Origin: Pseudomonadota bacterium
GTDB taxonomy: Bacteria; Pseudomonadota; Gammaproteobacteria; Burkholderiales; Gallionellaceae
Direction: 5' to 3'
NCBI GenBank assembly: GCA_021783995.1
Contig: JAJXTH010000001.1
Span: forward strand, 62,001-126,000
Length of the DNA stretch: 64,000 nt
A program made the position numbers and the translations under genes. Positions 30,204 through 40,920 of this stretch are shown here, in pieces. Below the pieces are notes generated by a model. The model did not search any database. It was not told the DNA's origin and saw only the letters and a list, made by a program, of their open reading frames with translations. Each line of letters begins with the position of its first letter. The stretch's first letter is position 1.

Positions 30204-31181
30204 CTAGATCCTCATACCCTTCTCGTCGAACATCCCCTCGAACAACGCAGAGCTCAGATAACGCTCACCGGAGTCCGGAAGAATCACGACTATCGTTTTG
30301 CCTAGATGCTCCGGACGCCTTGCCATGCGCACTGCAACAGCCACGGCAGCGCCGCAGGAGATTCCGGAGAGTATGCCTTCTTCCTGCGCCAGGCGACGGG
30401 CATAAAGCATGGATTCCTCGTTGGAAACCTGCTCGATCTCGTCCACCAATGACATGTCCAGCGTGTCCGGCACGAATCCTGCGCCTATCCCCTGTATTTT
30501 GTGTGGGCCCGGCTTGATCGGCTGTCCTGCACGATGCTGGGTCAGTACAGGGCTGGCAGACGGTTCGACCGCAACCGAGATGATCGCTTTTCCTTTGGTC
30601 TTCTTGATGAAGCGCGAAACGCCTGTCAGCGTGCCGCCAGTTCCGACGCCAGAGACAAAGATGTCAACTGCACCATCGGTATCGTTCCAGATTTCAGGTC
30701 CGGTCGTCTGCTCGTGTATTGCTGGATTAGCGGGATTCTTGAATTGCTGCAACAGGAGATACTTGTCCGGGGCGGAAGCCGCAATCTCTTCCGCCTTTTC
30801 AATCGCACCGTTCATCCCCCTGGCACCATCGGTCAGAACGAGATTGGCGCCAAACGCGGCAAGCAGTTTTCTCCTCTCCATGCTCATGGTGTCCGGCATC
30901 GTGAGGGTCAGCGGTATGCCGCGTGCGGCAGATACGAATGCAAGTGCAATTCCCGTATTTCCGCTTGTGGGTTCCACGAGATGCTTGCCTGGCATCAAAA
31001 GACCGCGCCTGACTGCGTCGTCCACCATCGCAGCACCAATGCGGCACTTCACGGAATAGGCCGGGTTTCTGCCCTCAATTTTCGCGAGTATCGTTGCATT
31101 CGCGGCATCGGATACGCGATTCAAACGGACAAGCGGCGTGCGACCAATGGAAAGAGAGTTGTCTTCAAACCAGTTCGACAT
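30204..31181 (-). CDS. cysK: O-acetylserine sulfhydrylase A (cysteine synthase)
   Basis: 325 aa. PLP enzyme making cysteine from O-acetylserine and sulfide. The PLP lysine is K45 in SVKCRIG, the substrate loop is [11 protein letters not shown], and the phosphate loop is [38 protein letters not shown] and the length match CysK better than CysM. The ATG giving [17 protein letters not shown] is used; the 18 extra upstream codons have no family similarity. It stands alone between arfB and the ribosomal cluster terminator. Confidence 0.94.
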   Translation of the reverse strand: MSNWFEDNSLSIGRTPLVRLNRVSDAANATILAKIEGRNPAYSVKCRIGAAMVDDAVRRGLLMPGKHLVEPTSGNTGIALAFVSAARGIPLTLTMPDTMSMERRKLLAAFGANLVLTDGARGMNGAIEKAEEIAASAPDKYLLLQQFKNPANPAIHEQTTGPEIWNDTDGAVDIFVSGVGTGGTLTGVSRFIKKTKGKAIISVAVEPSASPVLTQHRAGQPIKPGPHKIQGIGAGFVPDTLDMSLVDEIEQVSNEESMLYARRLAQEEGILSGISCGAAVAVAVRMARRPEHLGKTIVVILPDSGERYLSSALFEGMFDEKGMRI

Positions 31182-31248
31182 GGTGACTCCTGCGTTGACA
31201 ACGGTGACGCCCGCACTGTGCAGCGGGACTTTCATTTTAGAATGATAA

Positions 31249-31274
31249 CAAAAAAGCCGGAATAATCCGGCTCT
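31249..31274 (-). terminator. Rho-independent terminator of the ribosomal cluster
   Basis: On the minus strand AGCCGG-ATTATT-CCGGCT is followed by a run of T, about 25 bases after the rplQ stop. It ends the alpha-operon transcript before cysK. Confidence 0.9.
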
Positions 31275-31299
31275 TCGTTATCTTCAAAACTTCGATCGC

Positions 31300-31686
31300 T
31301 TATTCTGCATCTACGAATTCGGCTTCTTCCGGACGATCCATCAGCTCGACCAAAGCCATGGGCGCATTGTCTCCCTGACGGAAACCGAACTTAAGGACGC
31401 GCAGATAACCGCCATTTCGAGCAGCATAGCGAGGACCGAGCTCATTAAAAAGCTTGGTTACCATCTCTCTGTCGCGCAGACGAGCAAATGCCAGGCGGCG
31501 ATTTGCAAGCGTAGGAGTCTTACCCAGCGTCAGGATAGGCTCCGCAACGCGGCGCAGTTCCTTTGCCTTGGGAAGTGTCGTCTTGATGACTTCATGGCGC
31601 AACAGCGAGACAGTCATGTTGCGGAACATCGCCAGACGATGGCTGCTGGTGCGGTTGAGCTTTCTTAAACCTAAACGGTGACGCAT
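31300..31686 (-). CDS. rplQ: 50S ribosomal protein L17
   Basis: 128 aa. Large-subunit protein near the exit tunnel. The opening [17 protein letters not shown] and [11 protein letters not shown] are family-typical. A short acidic tail ([11 protein letters not shown]) follows. Last gene of the alpha block, followed by a clear terminator; 43 bases separate it from rpoA. Confidence 0.97.
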   Translation of the reverse strand: MRHRLGLRKLNRTSSHRLAMFRNMTVSLLRHEVIKTTLPKAKELRRVAEPILTLGKTPTLANRRLAFARLRDREMVTKLFNELGPRYAARNGGYLRVLKFGFRQGDNAPMALVELMDRPEEAEFVDAE

Positions 31687-31729
31687 AATTTGCCTCTCTT
31701 AAACTTCAGTTATTTCACTAGCTGCAGAC

Positions 31730-32698
31730 TCAGTTAGCTGCGACTGGCCAGTTTTCCAGTTTCATGCCCAGCGACAAATTGTGCTCGGCAAGAACCTGCT
31801 TGATTTCATTCAAAGACTTGCGCCCGAGATTCGGTGTGCGCAACAGATCGTTTTCCGTGTACTGGATCAAATCACCGATGTAATGGATGCTCTGCGCCTT
31901 CAGACAGTTCGATGAACGTGGTGTCAATTCCAGGTCGTCAACCGGACGGAGCAGGATAGGATCCACCTGGGGAACATGTTCTTTCTCGACAACAGGCTCA
32001 GTGCCTTCCAGGGCAGCAAACACGGAGAACTGATCGACGAGTATGCGTGCGGCATTCCTGATGGCCTGCTCCGGATCGATCGCGCCGTTCGTCTCTATCG
32101 TCATGATCAGCTTGTCCAGATCAGTGCGCTGCTCAACGCGCGCACTTTCGACAGCGTAACTTACGCGGCTTACGGGGCTGAAAGAGGCATCGAGCGCGAT
32201 GTGCCCGACTGCTCTCGTCTCGTTCGGCAACTGGCGCGAGATCGCGGAAATGTATCCACGCCCCTGCTCGATCTTAATCTGCATGTCCAGCTTGCCACCC
32301 GCGGTGAGATGCGCTATCACATGATCGGGATTGACGATCTCGACATCCGCATTGGGGCTGATGTCCGCTGCTGTCACAACGCCGTAACCTTCCTTTTTCA
32401 GGTTCAGAACGACTTCCTGCTTGGCATGCATGCGCAGAACAACGCCCTTCAGGTTGAGAAGGATATCGACCACATCTTCCTGGACGCCATCAATAGTCGC
32501 ATATTCATGCAAGACACCAGACATCTTGACTTCGGTCGGTGCCGCTCCCGCCATGGACGAAAGGAGAATGCGACGCAGTGCATTTCCCAGCGTATGGCCG
32601 AAACCGCGTTCGAACGGCTCCATTACTACCTTGGCCTGGGTGTCGGACACCTTCTGAACTTCGATGATGCGGGGCTTCAAAAAATCATTGCTATACAT
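31730..32698 (-). CDS. rpoA: RNA polymerase subunit alpha
   Basis: 322 aa. The N-terminal dimerisation domain (to ~230) holds the assembly motif [17 protein letters not shown]. The C-terminal domain (~250-322), which contacts UP elements and activators, includes [17 protein letters not shown] and [14 protein letters not shown]. Complete. Sits between rpsD and rplQ as in other proteobacterial alpha operons. Confidence 0.98.
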   Translation of the reverse strand: MYSNDFLKPRIIEVQKVSDTQAKVVMEPFERGFGHTLGNALRRILLSSMAGAAPTEVKMSGVLHEYATIDGVQEDVVDILLNLKGVVLRMHAKQEVVLNLKKEGYGVVTAADISPNADVEIVNPDHVIAHLTAGGKLDMQIKIEQGRGYISAISRQLPNETRAVGHIALDASFSPVSRVSYAVESARVEQRTDLDKLIMTIETNGAIDPEQAIRNAARILVDQFSVFAALEGTEPVVEKEHVPQVDPILLRPVDDLELTPRSSNCLKAQSIHYIGDLIQYTENDLLRTPNLGRKSLNEIKQVLAEHNLSLGMKLENWPVAAN

Positions 32699-32715
32699 AG
32701 GCTACTCCGCGTGGA

Positions 32716-33345
32716 TTACTTGGAATACAATTCGACCACGAGATGCTCATCAATGGTTGCAGGCAGTTCTGCGCGCTGCGGACGAGCCTTGAATACGCCC
32801 TTGAAGGCCTTCGTGTCCATTTCTATCCACTCAGGGAAGCCGCGGGATTCCGCAGCCGCGATCGCGGACTTGATGCGCAACTGCGCCTTGGATTTCTCGG
32901 CCACCTCGACCACGTCGCCGGGGCGAACCTGGTATGAGGGAATGTTGACGCGCTTGCCATTCACCAGAAGACCATTATGACGTACCACCTGGCGAGCTTC
33001 TGCACGCGACGCACCGAAACCCATGCGGTAGGACACGTTGTCCAGCCGCGACTCCAGAAGCTGCAGCAGATTTTCACCCGTGATGCCGCGAGCAGTTTCA
33101 GCGCGCTTGTATGTGAGGCGGAACTGGCGCTCGAGAACGCCGTATATGCGGCGAACCTTCTGCTTTTCGCGCAGCTGACCGCCGTACTCAGACAGACGTG
33201 TATTGCGGCGCTGGCCATGCTGACCAGGAGGGTATGCACGGCGCTCGACTGCGCACTTGTCGGTAAAGCACTTCTCGCCCTTCAGGAAAAGTTTTTCGCC
33301 CTCACGACGGCATTTACGGCATTTTGCATCGATGTTTCTAGCCAA
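32716..33345 (-). CDS. rpsD: 30S ribosomal protein S4
   Basis: 209 aa. Primary 16S-binding assembly protein and, in E. coli, translational repressor of the alpha operon. Cysteines C9, C12, C26 and C31 form a zinc-binding N-terminus. The S4 RNA-binding domain contains [19 protein letters not shown]. Normal length. Confidence 0.98.
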   Translation of the reverse strand: MARNIDAKCRKCRREGEKLFLKGEKCFTDKCAVERRAYPPGQHGQRRNTRLSEYGGQLREKQKVRRIYGVLERQFRLTYKRAETARGITGENLLQLLESRLDNVSYRMGFGASRAEARQVVRHNGLLVNGKRVNIPSYQVRPGDVVEVAEKSKAQLRIKSAIAAAESRGFPEWIEMDTKAFKGVFKARPQRAELPATIDEHLVVELYSK

Positions 33346-33363
33346 GATCTACTCCCAAATAAA

Positions 33364-33753
33364 TTAGATACGACGCTTTTTCGGCGGACGGCAACCGTTA
33401 TGCGGAACCGGCGTAATATCGGAAATGCTTGTGATCTTGAAGCCAGCTGCGTTCAGTGCGCGCACCGTGGATTCGCGGCCTGGACCAGGGCCCTTGATGC
33501 GAACTTCAAGATTCTTGACACCGCACTCGGCAGCAGTCTTACCTACTACTTCTGCGGCAACCTGTGCTGCAAAGGGCGTGCTCTTGCGAGACCCCTTGAA
33601 GCCGTTCGCACCGCTCGTGGACCAGGCCAGCGCATTGCCCTGACGGTCCGTGATCGTCACGATCGTATTGTTGAATGATGCGTGAATGTGCGCTATTCCC
33701 TCAGCCACATTCTTTTTAACTTTCTTGCGCACTTTAGCGCTTGGCTTTGCCAT
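33364..33753 (-). CDS. rpsK: 30S ribosomal protein S11
   Basis: 129 aa. Platform protein near the mRNA exit and the Shine-Dalgarno helix. [29 protein letters not shown] and the end [14 protein letters not shown] are highly conserved. Basic N-terminal tail intact. Confidence 0.98.
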   Translation of the reverse strand: MAKPSAKVRKKVKKNVAEGIAHIHASFNNTIVTITDRQGNALAWSTSGANGFKGSRKSTPFAAQVAAEVVGKTAAECGVKNLEVRIKGPGPGRESTVRALNAAGFKITSISDITPVPHNGCRPPKKRRI

Positions 33754-33775
33754 GATCCAATCCTCTCGCTTTCAA

Positions 33776-34141
33776 TTACTTCTTGGCGCCGGCAATCGCC
33801 TTGCGCGGCCCCTTGCGTGTACGCGCATTCGTGCGCGTGCGCTGTCCGCGGCATGGCAGTCCGCGGCGATGACGCAATCCGCGGTAGCAGCCCAGATCCA
33901 TCAGGCGCTTGATGTTCATCGTCGTTTCGCGACGGAGGTCGCCTTCAACGGTAAACCTGGACACCTCTTCGCGCAATTTCTCTACCTCGGCGTCTGTCAG
34001 ATCCTTGATCTTGACGCTGGGAGTGATTCCTGCAGCAGCGCAAATTTTCTGCGAGCGAACTCGCCCTATGCCGTATATTGCCGTCAGCGCAATCACAGCG
34101 TGTTGATGGTTTGGGATATTAACCCCTGCAATACGTGCCAT
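33776..34141 (-). CDS. rpsM: 30S ribosomal protein S13
   Basis: 121 aa. Head protein contacting P-site tRNA and bridge B1 with L5. [19 protein letters not shown] at the start and the basic tail [17 protein letters not shown] are complete. First gene of the alpha set after rpmJ. Confidence 0.98.
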   Translation of the reverse strand: MARIAGVNIPNHQHAVIALTAIYGIGRVRSQKICAAAGITPSVKIKDLTDAEVEKLREEVSRFTVEGDLRRETTMNIKRLMDLGCYRGLRHRRGLPCRGQRTRTNARTRKGPRKAIAGAKK

Positions 34142-34198
34142 GCAGCTACCCTATCTCTAAAAACGTAAATTATATCATCAAAAGCCAGCGACTAACAA

Positions 34199-34312
34199 TC
34201 AGCCCTGGCGCTGCTTGTGGCGTGGCTCAGTGCAAATCACACGCACGACACGCTTACGAATGACGATCTTGCAATTACGACAGATCTTCTTAACTGATGC
34301 TTGAACTCTCAT
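34199..34312 (-). CDS. rpmJ: 50S ribosomal protein L36
   Basis: 37 aa. Translated directly: [20 protein letters not shown]..., ending in EPRHKQRQG and TGA. The zinc ligands C11, C14, C27 and H32 are all present, so this is the zinc-requiring (C+) form. It lies between infA and rpsM; the spacing is 57 bases to rpsM and 16 to infA. Confidence 0.96.
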   Translation of the reverse strand: MRVQASVKKICRNCKIVIRKRVVRVICTEPRHKQRQG

Positions 34313-34328
34313 TTGCCTCTCCTATCAA

Positions 34329-34547
34329 CTATTTTGCACGGAACACGATGCGCGCCCTGCTCAAATCATAAGGTGTCAATTCAACCGTCACCTTGTCTCC
34401 AGGCAATATACGTATGTAGTGCATGCGCATCTTGCCTGAAATATGTCCCAATACCACATGACCATTTTCGAGTTTGATCCGGAAAGTCGCATTCGGCAGC
34501 GACTCCTCGATCTCGCCCTGCATCTGTATAACATCTTCCTTTGCCAT
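34329..34547 (-). CDS. infA: translation initiation factor IF-1
   Basis: 72 aa single OB fold. Binds the ribosomal A site during initiation. [20 protein letters not shown] and the core [20 protein letters not shown] are typical. Its ATG overlaps the secY TAA by one base, indicating coupling. Position between secY and rpmJ is usual for betaproteobacteria lacking adk and map here. Confidence 0.98.
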   Translation of the reverse strand: MAKEDVIQMQGEIEESLPNATFRIKLENGHVVLGHISGKMRMHYIRILPGDKVTVELTPYDLSRARIVFRAK

Positions 34548-35863
34548 TAGCGTGACAACCCACCTTTAAAATTGGCCTTCTTGAGCAGGCTGTCATACTG
34601 ATGCGTCATCAGGTAGGACTGCACTTGCGCCATGAAGTCCATGGTCACCACCACCAGTATCAGCAAAGAAGTCCCGCCAAAATAAAAAGGCACGTTGAAC
34701 TTTACTACCAAAAATTCGGGCAGCAGACAGACCAGCGTTATGTAGATCGCACCGACCAGCGTCAATCGCAGCATGATCTTCTCGATATACTTTGCAGTCT
34801 GCTCTCCCGGCCTGATTCCAGGCAAAAATGCACCGCTTTTCTTCAGATTGTCCGCAGTCTCCTTTGGACTGAAAACAAGTGCCGTATAGAAGAAGCAGAA
34901 AAACAGTATCGCTCCTGCGTAAGCCATCACGTAGACAGGCTGCCCCGGTGAAAGCATCTGGCTCAAATCTTTGAGCCAACTCATTCCTGGTGTGCTGCCA
35001 AACCATCCTGCGACGGTCGCAGGAAACAGTATCATGCTTGAAGCAAATATCGGCGGTATCACACCCGACATGTTTAGCTTCAACGGAAGATGCGAGCTCT
35101 GCCCTCCGTAAACCTTGTTACCCACCTGGCGCTTCGCATAATTCACCAGTATCTTGCGCTGTCCACGCTCCACGAAAACAACGAGAGCGATCACCGCAAC
35201 AGCGCCTATAAAAAGGAAAAGCACCAGCGGTATCGAAAATGCGCCCGTCCTGACAAGCTCCAGTGTGCTCCCTATCGCATGTGGCAAGCCCGCCGCAATG
35301 CCCGCGAAAATGATCAACGATATGCCGTTTCCAAGTCCGCGTTCGGTGATCTGTTCGCCCAACCACATCAGGAACATCGTGCCAGTAACCAGCGTGATCA
35401 TCGTCGTGACCTGGAACATCCCGCCCGGATGCAAAACAAGTCCGGGCTGAGCCTGCAGTGCAACGGAAATACCGAAGGACTGGAACACAGCCAGCATTAG
35501 CGTTCCGTATCTCGTGTACTGCGTTATCTTGCGCCGCCCAGACTCGCCTTCTTTCTTCAATTGCTCCAACTGCGGCACGGCGATCGCACCGAGCTGCATG
35601 ATGATGGATGCCGAAATATACGGCATGATACCAAGCGCAAAGATCGTGAACCGCGACAGAGCTCCGCCAGAAAACATGTTAAACATGCCGAGGATGCCGT
35701 TCTTCTGAGACTTGAAGAGATCGGCAAGCACCTGAGGATCAATCCCGGGAACCGGTATATGCGCACCTATCCTGAAAACGATCATCGCACCAAGCAGAAA
35801 CCACAGGCGCTTACTCAGATCGCCGTATTTAGCCTTGGGTGCATCTTTGACAGCTTTGTTCAC
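34547..35863 (-). CDS. secY: Sec translocon subunit SecY
   Basis: 438 aa, ten membrane helices. Forms the protein-conducting channel with SecE (encoded at 61024-61383) and SecG. Landmarks are [13 protein letters not shown], plug-region [21 protein letters not shown] and the cytosolic loop [15 protein letters not shown]. The start is a GTG with GGAG six bases upstream. No ATG is available before the first helix. Last membrane gene of the spc block. Confidence 0.97.
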   Translation of the reverse strand: MNKAVKDAPKAKYGDLSKRLWFLLGAMIVFRIGAHIPVPGIDPQVLADLFKSQKNGILGMFNMFSGGALSRFTIFALGIMPYISASIIMQLGAIAVPQLEQLKKEGESGRRKITQYTRYGTLMLAVFQSFGISVALQAQPGLVLHPGGMFQVTTMITLVTGTMFLMWLGEQITERGLGNGISLIIFAGIAAGLPHAIGSTLELVRTGAFSIPLVLFLFIGAVAVIALVVFVERGQRKILVNYAKRQVGNKVYGGQSSHLPLKLNMSGVIPPIFASSMILFPATVAGWFGSTPGMSWLKDLSQMLSPGQPVYVMAYAGAILFFCFFYTALVFSPKETADNLKKSGAFLPGIRPGEQTAKYIEKIMLRLTLVGAIYITLVCLLPEFLVVKFNVPFYFGGTSLLILVVVTMDFMAQVQSYLMTHQYDSLLKKANFKGGLSR

Positions 35864-35866
35864 ACT

Positions 35867-36301
35867 TTACTCCGAAACGCTGCCGCCTGCTGCTTCAATG
35901 GCAGCGCGCGCACCCTTGGTGATGAGCAACCCCTGCAGCTTGACTGTACGGCCGATTTCACCACACAGGAAAACCTTGGCTGAAAGGGCACCTGCGCGCA
36001 CGACACCAGCCTGCTTCAGCGCCAAAAGATCTATCGTATCCACAGGCATTTTCTGCAGATCTGACAGGCGGACTTCGACGGTGTCATTGCAAGTCAATGA
36101 AATGAAGCCGCGCTTCGGCAAACGACGCTGCAATGGCATCTGACCGCCTTCGAAGCCGACCTTGTGAAAACCGCCCGAGCGGGATTTCTGCCCCTTATGT
36201 CCACGACCACCAGTCTTGCCCAGCCCCGAACCTATACCGCGGCCAACACGACGTTTCGAATGCTTGGCACCTGGCGCTGATTTGATAGAATTGAGTTCCA
36301 T
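35867..36301 (-). CDS. rplO: 50S ribosomal protein L15
   Basis: 144 aa. Gly/Arg/Lys-rich N-terminus ([19 protein letters not shown]...[12 protein letters not shown]) that threads into 23S rRNA, then the globular domain ([20 protein letters not shown]). Normal length. The stop lies three bases before the secY GTG. Confidence 0.98.
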   Translation of the reverse strand: MELNSIKSAPGAKHSKRRVGRGIGSGLGKTGGRGHKGQKSRSGGFHKVGFEGGQMPLQRRLPKRGFISLTCNDTVEVRLSDLQKMPVDTIDLLALKQAGVVRAGALSAKVFLCGEIGRTVKLQGLLITKGARAAIEAAGGSVSE

Positions 36302-36303
36302 TG

Positions 36304-36489
36304 TTAAGCCTCACACTTGACCAGATAATACACCTTGTTGATCATGCCGCGAACACAGGGAGTATCCTCCAGCTCGACGGTATGATTTATATGACGCAGC
36401 CCGAGGCCACGCAGTGTTTCGCGATGTGACTGCTTCGTGCCGATCTTGCTTCTGATCTGAGTCACCTTGATTGTCTTGGCTTGTGTCAT
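36304..36489 (-). CDS. rpmD: 50S ribosomal protein L30
   Basis: 61 aa, compact bacterial form. [25 protein letters not shown] and [18 protein letters not shown] are typical. Packed between rpsE and rplO with gaps of a few bases. Confidence 0.97.
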   Translation of the reverse strand: MTQAKTIKVTQIRSKIGTKQSHRETLRGLGLRHINHTVELEDTPCVRGMINKVYYLVKCEA

Positions 36490-36492
36490 TTC

Positions 36493-37011
36493 TTACCCCA
36501 GAATTTCGTCTACACTCTTGCCGCGCTTCGCCGCAATCTCGGAAGGGGAGCTCAAAGCCTTGAGTCCGTTCAGCGTCGCGCGTACTACGTTGTAGGGATT
36601 GCTCGAACCTATGCACTTGGCAAGAACGTCGCGCACACCCACCGCCTCGAAAACCGCACGCATCGCGCCTCCGGCAATGATGCCCGTGCCTTCGGAGGCA
36701 GGCTGCATCAGAACCTTGGCTGCACCATGCTTGCCGACTACGGTGTGATGCAAGGTGCCATTCTTCAGATTGACCTTGACCAGGTTGCGGCGGCATTCGT
36801 CCATCGCCTTCTGCACAGCAACAGGCACTTCCTTGGATTTACCCTTGCCCATCGCAACGCGACCATCTCCATCCCCAACCACCGCCAACGCGGCGAAACC
36901 CATGATGCGACCACCCTTGACCACTTTGGTTACGCGGTTAACGGCGATCATCTTTTCGATCATGCCATCGTCGCGTTCATCCTTTTGCATTTTTGCTTGC
37001 GGCTTAGCCAT
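36493..37011 (-). CDS. rpsE: 30S ribosomal protein S5
   Basis: 172 aa. Accuracy-related (ram) protein at the mRNA entry tunnel. The double-stranded-RNA-type N-terminal domain holds [20 protein letters not shown]. The C-terminal domain contains [19 protein letters not shown]. No unusual change seen. Confidence 0.98.
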   Translation of the reverse strand: MAKPQAKMQKDERDDGMIEKMIAVNRVTKVVKGGRIMGFAALAVVGDGDGRVAMGKGKSKEVPVAVQKAMDECRRNLVKVNLKNGTLHHTVVGKHGAAKVLMQPASEGTGIIAGGAMRAVFEAVGVRDVLAKCIGSSNPYNVVRATLNGLKALSSPSEIAAKRGKSVDEILG

Positions 37012-37024
37012 TATTCGACTCCAA

Positions 37025-37381
37025 TTAGAACTTCAGACCGTGTTCGCGCGCGGCATCTGCCAACGCCTTGACACGGCCATGATAACGATTGCCCGAGCGG
37101 TCGAAAGCAACCTGCGCAATGCCCGCGTTCTTGGCCTTTTCGGCGATACGCTGACCAACGACCGCTGCAGCAGCCTTGTTTCCGCCGTTTGCGAGATCCC
37201 CTTTGACATCCGCTTCCAGGCTGGATGCACTGGCCAGGACCTTGCCGCCGCAGGCTGAAATAATCTGCGCGTAGATATGCAGATTGGTGCGATGAACCGC
37301 CAGGCGCACCACATTTTGCTCAGCGATACGAGCACGGGTTTTACGTGACCTGCGCTGACGAGATTCTTTTTTGTTCAACAT
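37025..37381 (-). CDS. rplR: 50S ribosomal protein L18
   Basis: 118 aa. Binds 5S rRNA with L5 and L25. The basic N-terminus ([17 protein letters not shown]) is complete, and the core ends in [21 protein letters not shown]. Typical length and position. Confidence 0.98.
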   Translation of the reverse strand: MLNKKESRQRRSRKTRARIAEQNVVRLAVHRTNLHIYAQIISACGGKVLASASSLEADVKGDLANGGNKAAAAVVGQRIAEKAKNAGIAQVAFDRSGNRYHGRVKALADAAREHGLKF

Positions 37382-37392
37382 ATCCGCCTCAT

Positions 37393-37926
37393 TTATTTCT
37401 TCTTCGTTTCTTTCATGATGACCACTTCGTCGCTGTAGCGCACGCCCTTACCCTTGTATGGCTCTGGCTCACGGAACGCGCGTATCTCTGCAGCAACCTG
37501 GCCGACTCGTTGCTTGTCAGCGCCCTTCAGCACGATTTCGGTCTGGGAAGGCGTTGCAACCTGAACACCTTCTGGCATCACATAAGCAACGGGATGCGAA
37601 TAACCCAGAGTCAGATTCAGCGTATCGCCTGCAGCCTGGGCACGGTAACCAACACCGACCAGCGTGAGCTTGCGCTCGAACCCTTGACTCACGCCGTGAA
37701 CCATATTCGCAACCAGTGCGCGCATCGTTCCAGACATCGCATCAGCCTGCTTGGAGTTGTTCGCAGCTGCGCACTTCAGCGCGTTGCCTTCTTGCACCAC
37801 CTTGACATCCGCAGTCAGCCTCTGCTTTAGGGCGCCCAAAGGGCCCTTGATCGATATTTCGTTCGCGTCCATTGCGACAACGACGCCACTTGGGACAGCG
37901 ACTGGATTTTTGGCTACTCTAGACAT
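37393..37926 (-). CDS. rplF: 50S ribosomal protein L6
   Basis: 177 aa. Two repeated domains near the factor-binding site. The start is the ATG giving [15 protein letters not shown], with GAGGTAGGT directly upstream. A 16-codon extension overlaps rpsH and is not supported. The tail [13 protein letters not shown] is conserved. Confidence 0.97.
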   Translation of the reverse strand: MSRVAKNPVAVPSGVVVAMDANEISIKGPLGALKQRLTADVKVVQEGNALKCAAANNSKQADAMSGTMRALVANMVHGVSQGFERKLTLVGVGYRAQAAGDTLNLTLGYSHPVAYVMPEGVQVATPSQTEIVLKGADKQRVGQVAAEIRAFREPEPYKGKGVRYSDEVVIMKETKKK

Positions 37927-37936
37927 ACCTACCTCA

Positions 37937-38335
37937 CTACGCGACAACGCAGAGCACTTCGCCACCAATTCCATTGGCGCGCGCCTTGCGGTCTGTCATC
38001 AAACCCTTGGACGTCGAAACGATGGCAATGCCGAGGCCATTCATGACCTTAGGAATCTCATCGCTCCCCTTGTAAATGCGCAGCCCCGGACGACTTACGC
38101 GCTGTATCTTCTCGATGACGGGACGACCACCATAATATTTCAGGCCGATCTGCAATGTCGCTTTGTTCGCGTCACCCTTCTCGATCTTGAAACCATCCAC
38201 ATAGCCTTCATCTTTCAGAACCTCGGCGATCGCCACCTTCAGCTTCGAGGAAGGCATGGATACCGTTGCCTTTTCCGCCATTTGCGCATTGCGTATGCGC
38301 GTCAACATATCGGAGATTGGATCATTCATGCTCAT
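37937..38335 (-). CDS. rpsH: 30S ribosomal protein S8
   Basis: 132 aa. Central-domain 16S binder and, in E. coli, repressor of the spc operon. [14 protein letters not shown] and the C-terminal RNA-binding motif [20 protein letters not shown] are present. AGGAG seven bases upstream supports the ATG used; a second ATG follows two codons later. Confidence 0.98.
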   Translation of the reverse strand: MSMNDPISDMLTRIRNAQMAEKATVSMPSSKLKVAIAEVLKDEGYVDGFKIEKGDANKATLQIGLKYYGGRPVIEKIQRVSRPGLRIYKGSDEIPKVMNGLGIAIVSTSKGLMTDRKARANGIGGEVLCVVA

Positions 38336-38345
38336 ATAATTGCTC

Positions 38346-38651
38346 CTACCAGCTTGCCTTTACGACGCCAGGAATCTCACCGCGCATCGCATATTCACGA
38401 ATCTTGATGCGACCCAAGCCGAACTTCCTGAAAGTTCCACGAGGGCGGCCAGTCAGAGCGCAGCGATTGCGCAAACGCACGGGACTCGAATCCCTAGGCA
38501 ACGCCTGCAGCTTAAGGCGCGCAACTGCTCGCTCCTCATCGCTCAGACTCATGTTAGAAATCACAGCATTCAGCTCTGCGCGCTTTGCAGCAAACTTCTT
38601 CACGGTATCGCGGCGCTTTTGCTCACGGTTGATCAAAGACATCTTAGCCAT
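38346..38651 (-). CDS. rpsN: 30S ribosomal protein S14
   Basis: 101 aa, the long zinc-free form: the CxxC pairs of the short form are lacking. The core [20 protein letters not shown] is conserved. So the cell combines a zinc-free S14 with zinc-type L36 and S4. Confidence 0.97.
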   Translation of the reverse strand: MAKMSLINREQKRRDTVKKFAAKRAELNAVISNMSLSDEERAVARLKLQALPRDSSPVRLRNRCALTGRPRGTFRKFGLGRIKIREYAMRGEIPGVVKASW

Positions 38652-38661
38652 TAGTTATCCC

Positions 38662-39201
38662 TCATTTCTTTAATGGGAGCTTGAAAGCCTGCAGCAGCGC
38701 ACGGGCCTCATCGTCGGTTTTAGCGGTAGTAGTGATCGTGATATTCATGCCACGCACTGCATCGATTTTTTCATATTCGATTTCAGGAAATATGATCTGC
38801 TCCTTGACGCCCATGTTGTAGTTGCCACGCCCATCGAAAGACTTACCCGAAATGCCGCGAAAGTCACGTATGCGAGGGATGGCGACCGTGATCAGCCTGT
38901 CCAGAAACTCGTACATGCGCTCCTTGCGCAGAGTGACCTTGCAACCAACAGGATAACCTTCGCGTATCTTGAAGCCAGCGATGGATTTTTTGGACAGAGT
39001 TACCACGGGCTTTTGGCCAGCTATCTTCTGCATGTCACCCACCGCAAAGTCCATCACCTTCTTGTCGGCAACTGCCTCACCGACACCCATATTGAGAGTG
39101 ATCTTCTCGATGCGCGGCACTTCCATTACGGACTTGTAGCCAAACTGAACCATGAGGTCCTTAGCGATCTTGTCCTTGTAAATTTCATACAAACGAGCCA
39201 T
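38662..39201 (-). CDS. rplE: 50S ribosomal protein L5
   Basis: 179 aa. 5S rRNA binding and bridge B1b to S13. [21 protein letters not shown] and [20 protein letters not shown] are visible. AAGGGGT lies eight bases before the ATG giving [10 protein letters not shown], while an ATG two codons upstream sits right on the ribosome site and is less likely. Confidence 0.97.
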   Translation of the reverse strand: MARLYEIYKDKIAKDLMVQFGYKSVMEVPRIEKITLNMGVGEAVADKKVMDFAVGDMQKIAGQKPVVTLSKKSIAGFKIREGYPVGCKVTLRKERMYEFLDRLITVAIPRIRDFRGISGKSFDGRGNYNMGVKEQIIFPEIEYEKIDAVRGMNITITTTAKTDDEARALLQAFKLPLKK

Positions 39202-39212
39202 GCTCATACCCC

Positions 39213-39527
39213 TTAAGCGTCAACAACTTCGCCGGTGGATTTGAACACGCGAACGCGACGTCCATCTTCCAGCGTCTTAAACCCGACTCGAGAACCCTTG
39301 CTGTCCGCAGCGTTGTACAGCGCTACATTCGACACATGAATCCTGGACTCTTGCTCCACTATGCCACCGGACAATCCCTTTACCGGATTGGGTTTCTGGT
39401 GCTTCTTGACCTTGTTGACGCCAGACACCAGCAGATAATCACCAAGGACGCTCAGCACGTTGCCGCGAACTCCCTTGTCTCTGCCAGAGATCACGATCAC
39501 GTCGTCGTTCTTTCTAATCTTACGCAT
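39213..39527 (-). CDS. rplX: 50S ribosomal protein L24
   Basis: 104 aa. Assembly initiator at the tunnel exit. KOW motif in [20 protein letters not shown], then the conserved [12 protein letters not shown] loop and [12 protein letters not shown]. Normal length. Confidence 0.98.
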   Translation of the reverse strand: MRKIRKNDDVIVISGRDKGVRGNVLSVLGDYLLVSGVNKVKKHQKPNPVKGLSGGIVEQESRIHVSNVALYNAADSKGSRVGFKTLEDGRRVRVFKSTGEVVDA

Positions 39528-39553
39528 GTTTACCTCGAATAAATCCGTTAATG

Positions 39554-39922
39554 CTAGAGCACTTCTGGCGCAAGCGAAACGATCTTCATGAATTTTTCGG
39601 TGCGCAGCTCACGCGTAACCGGCCCGAAAATACGAGTTCCTATCGGCTCCAGCTTCGCATTGAGCAGAACGGCGGCATTGCCATCGAACTTGATCAGCGA
39701 ACCATCAGTGCGGCGCACGCCTTTTGCCGTACGCACGACAACCGCGTTGTAAACCTCGCCCTTTTTAACACGACCGCGCGGGGCCGCATCACGTATGCTA
39801 ACCTTGATCACATCACCCACCGAGGCGTAGCGTCGCTTCGAACCACCCAGCACCTTGATGCACATGACGGAGCGCGCACCCGTGTTGTCAGCAACATCTA
39901 AAACAGACTGCATTTGTATCAT
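39554..39922 (-). CDS. rplN: 50S ribosomal protein L14
   Basis: 122 aa. Forms intersubunit bridges B5 and B8. [27 protein letters not shown] is the family opening. First gene of the spc transcript: a promoter and a structured leader precede it. GGAG lies upstream of the ATG. Confidence 0.98.
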   Translation of the reverse strand: MIQMQSVLDVADNTGARSVMCIKVLGGSKRRYASVGDVIKVSIRDAAPRGRVKKGEVYNAVVVRTAKGVRRTDGSLIKFDGNAAVLLNAKLEPIGTRIFGPVTRELRTEKFMKIVSLAPEVL

Positions 39923-39942
39923 TATTTAATCTCCAACTTTTT

Positions 39943-39999
39943 CCGCTTGCAGCGGCCAGTTTTGGAACCCGTTCGGGTTAAGGTCGCCGCAAGCGGCGA
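39943..39999 (-). promoter_or_regulatory. rplN: structured spc-operon leader
   Basis: Three tight hairpins follow one another in the RNA sense: TCGCCGC-TT-GCGGCGA (39984-39999), AACCCG-AA-CGGGTT (39966-39979) and CCGCT-GCA-AGCGG (39943-39955). The segment CCGCTTGC of the first can instead pair with GCAAGCGG of the third, so two exclusive folds are possible. No T-run follows, so it is not an intrinsic terminator. The function is inferred only from position. Confidence 0.6.
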
Positions 40000-40015
40000 T
40001 GCAACGAAGCCGCGT

Positions 40016-40043
40016 ATTATATGCAAACCACAGAAGTTTGCAA
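40016..40043 (-). promoter_or_regulatory. rplN: spc operon promoter
   Basis: TTGCAA, 16 bases, TATAAT on the minus strand, in the only long gap (142 bases) of the S10-spc region, between rpsQ and rplN. The sequence after the -10 box (ACGCGG) is GC-rich, as in stringently controlled promoters. It implies a leader of about 88 bases. Confidence 0.82.
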
Positions 40044-40064
40044 GCAAAAAATTTTTTTAACCGG

Positions 40065-40310
40065 TTATGCAGGCTTGGCAACACGCCAGGCTTTGGTCTT
40101 CGCGATAGGACGGCACTCTTCTATCGTAACTACGTCACCGGTATGGCACTCATTGTTCTCATCGTGTGCATGATATTTTTTCGACACGCGTATGATCTTG
40201 CCCAGCAGCGGATGCTTGACCTTGCGTTCGACCAGAACGGTAACCGTCTTGTCCATCTTGTCGCTGACTACAGTACCGATCAGAGTACGCTTGAGTTTGG
40301 CTTCGCTCAT
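40065..40310 (-). CDS. rpsQ: 30S ribosomal protein S17
   Basis: 81 aa OB-fold protein, 16S assembly initiator. [22 protein letters not shown] and the loop [20 protein letters not shown] are typical. Its ATG overlaps the rpmC stop as ATGA. Last gene of the S10 block. Confidence 0.98.
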   Translation of the reverse strand: MSEAKLKRTLIGTVVSDKMDKTVTVLVERKVKHPLLGKIIRVSKKYHAHDENNECHTGDVVTIEECRPIAKTKAWRVAKPA

Positions 40311-40501
40311 GACTGTGATTCCTTTTGCTTCATAACTGTTTTGATGCGCGCGATATCGCGGCGCACCTTGCGCATCTCGCTAGTCTTGGTCAGTTGCTGC
40401 GTTGCAACCTGCATGCGCAGACCGAACTGTGCCTTGGTCATCGCAAGAAGTTCCTGCTGCAAATCCGACATCGACTTCTGCTTGAGTTCACTCGCTTTCA
40501 T
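40307..40501 (-). CDS. rpmC: 50S ribosomal protein L29
   Basis: 64 aa, two-helix protein at the tunnel exit and docking site for trigger factor and [22 protein letters not shown] opens it. AGGTGA sits at the right distance from the ATG at 40501; an ATG two codons earlier abuts the ribosome site. It overlaps rpsQ, and the rplP stop is three bases before its start. Confidence 0.96.
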   Translation of the reverse strand: MKASELKQKSMSDLQQELLAMTKAQFGLRMQVATQQLTKTSEMRKVRRDIARIKTVMKQKESQS

Positions 40502-40503
40502 GA

Positions 40504-40920
40504 TCATTCACCTACCTGTCTAACGACAAAAACGGTCGCAAGCGGAAGCTTTGCAGATGCCAGCCTGAACGCTTCGCGCGCCAAAGATTCATCAACGCCA
40601 TCCATCTCGTAAAGCATCTTTCCAGGCTGGATTTCAGCGACATAATATTCCGGGCTGCCCTTGCCGTTACCCATGCGGACTTCAGCAGGCTTTTTGGAAA
40701 TCGGCTTGTCCGGAAAAACGCGTATCCAGATGCGGCCACCGCGCTTGATATGACGCGTCATAGCACGGCGGGCAGCTTCTATTTGGCGCGCAGTCAGACG
40801 GCCGCGATCAACCGACTTGAGTCCGAACTCACCGAAACTCACCTTGTTGCCGCGAGTTGCAATACCGGTATTGCGACCCTTATGTTCCTTGCGGTATTTT
40901 CTTCTAGCTGGCTGTAGCAT
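40504..40920 (-). CDS. rplP: 50S ribosomal protein L16
   Basis: 138 aa. Shapes the A-site tRNA elbow pocket. [19 protein letters not shown] and the conserved [29 protein letters not shown] (spanning residues ~60-90) are seen. Overlaps the end of rpsC by 17 bases. Confidence 0.98.
   Translation of the reverse strand: MLQPARRKYRKEHKGRNTGIATRGNKVSFGEFGLKSVDRGRLTARQIEAARRAMTRHIKRGGRIWIRVFPDKPISKKPAEVRMGNGKGSPEYYVAEIQPGKMLYEMDGVDESLAREAFRLASAKLPLATVFVVRQVGE

Noticed and set aside
30204-31181. Annotation as cysM (cysteine synthase B)
   Set aside because: Length and the motifs [14 protein letters not shown] and [14 protein letters not shown] are those of CysK.
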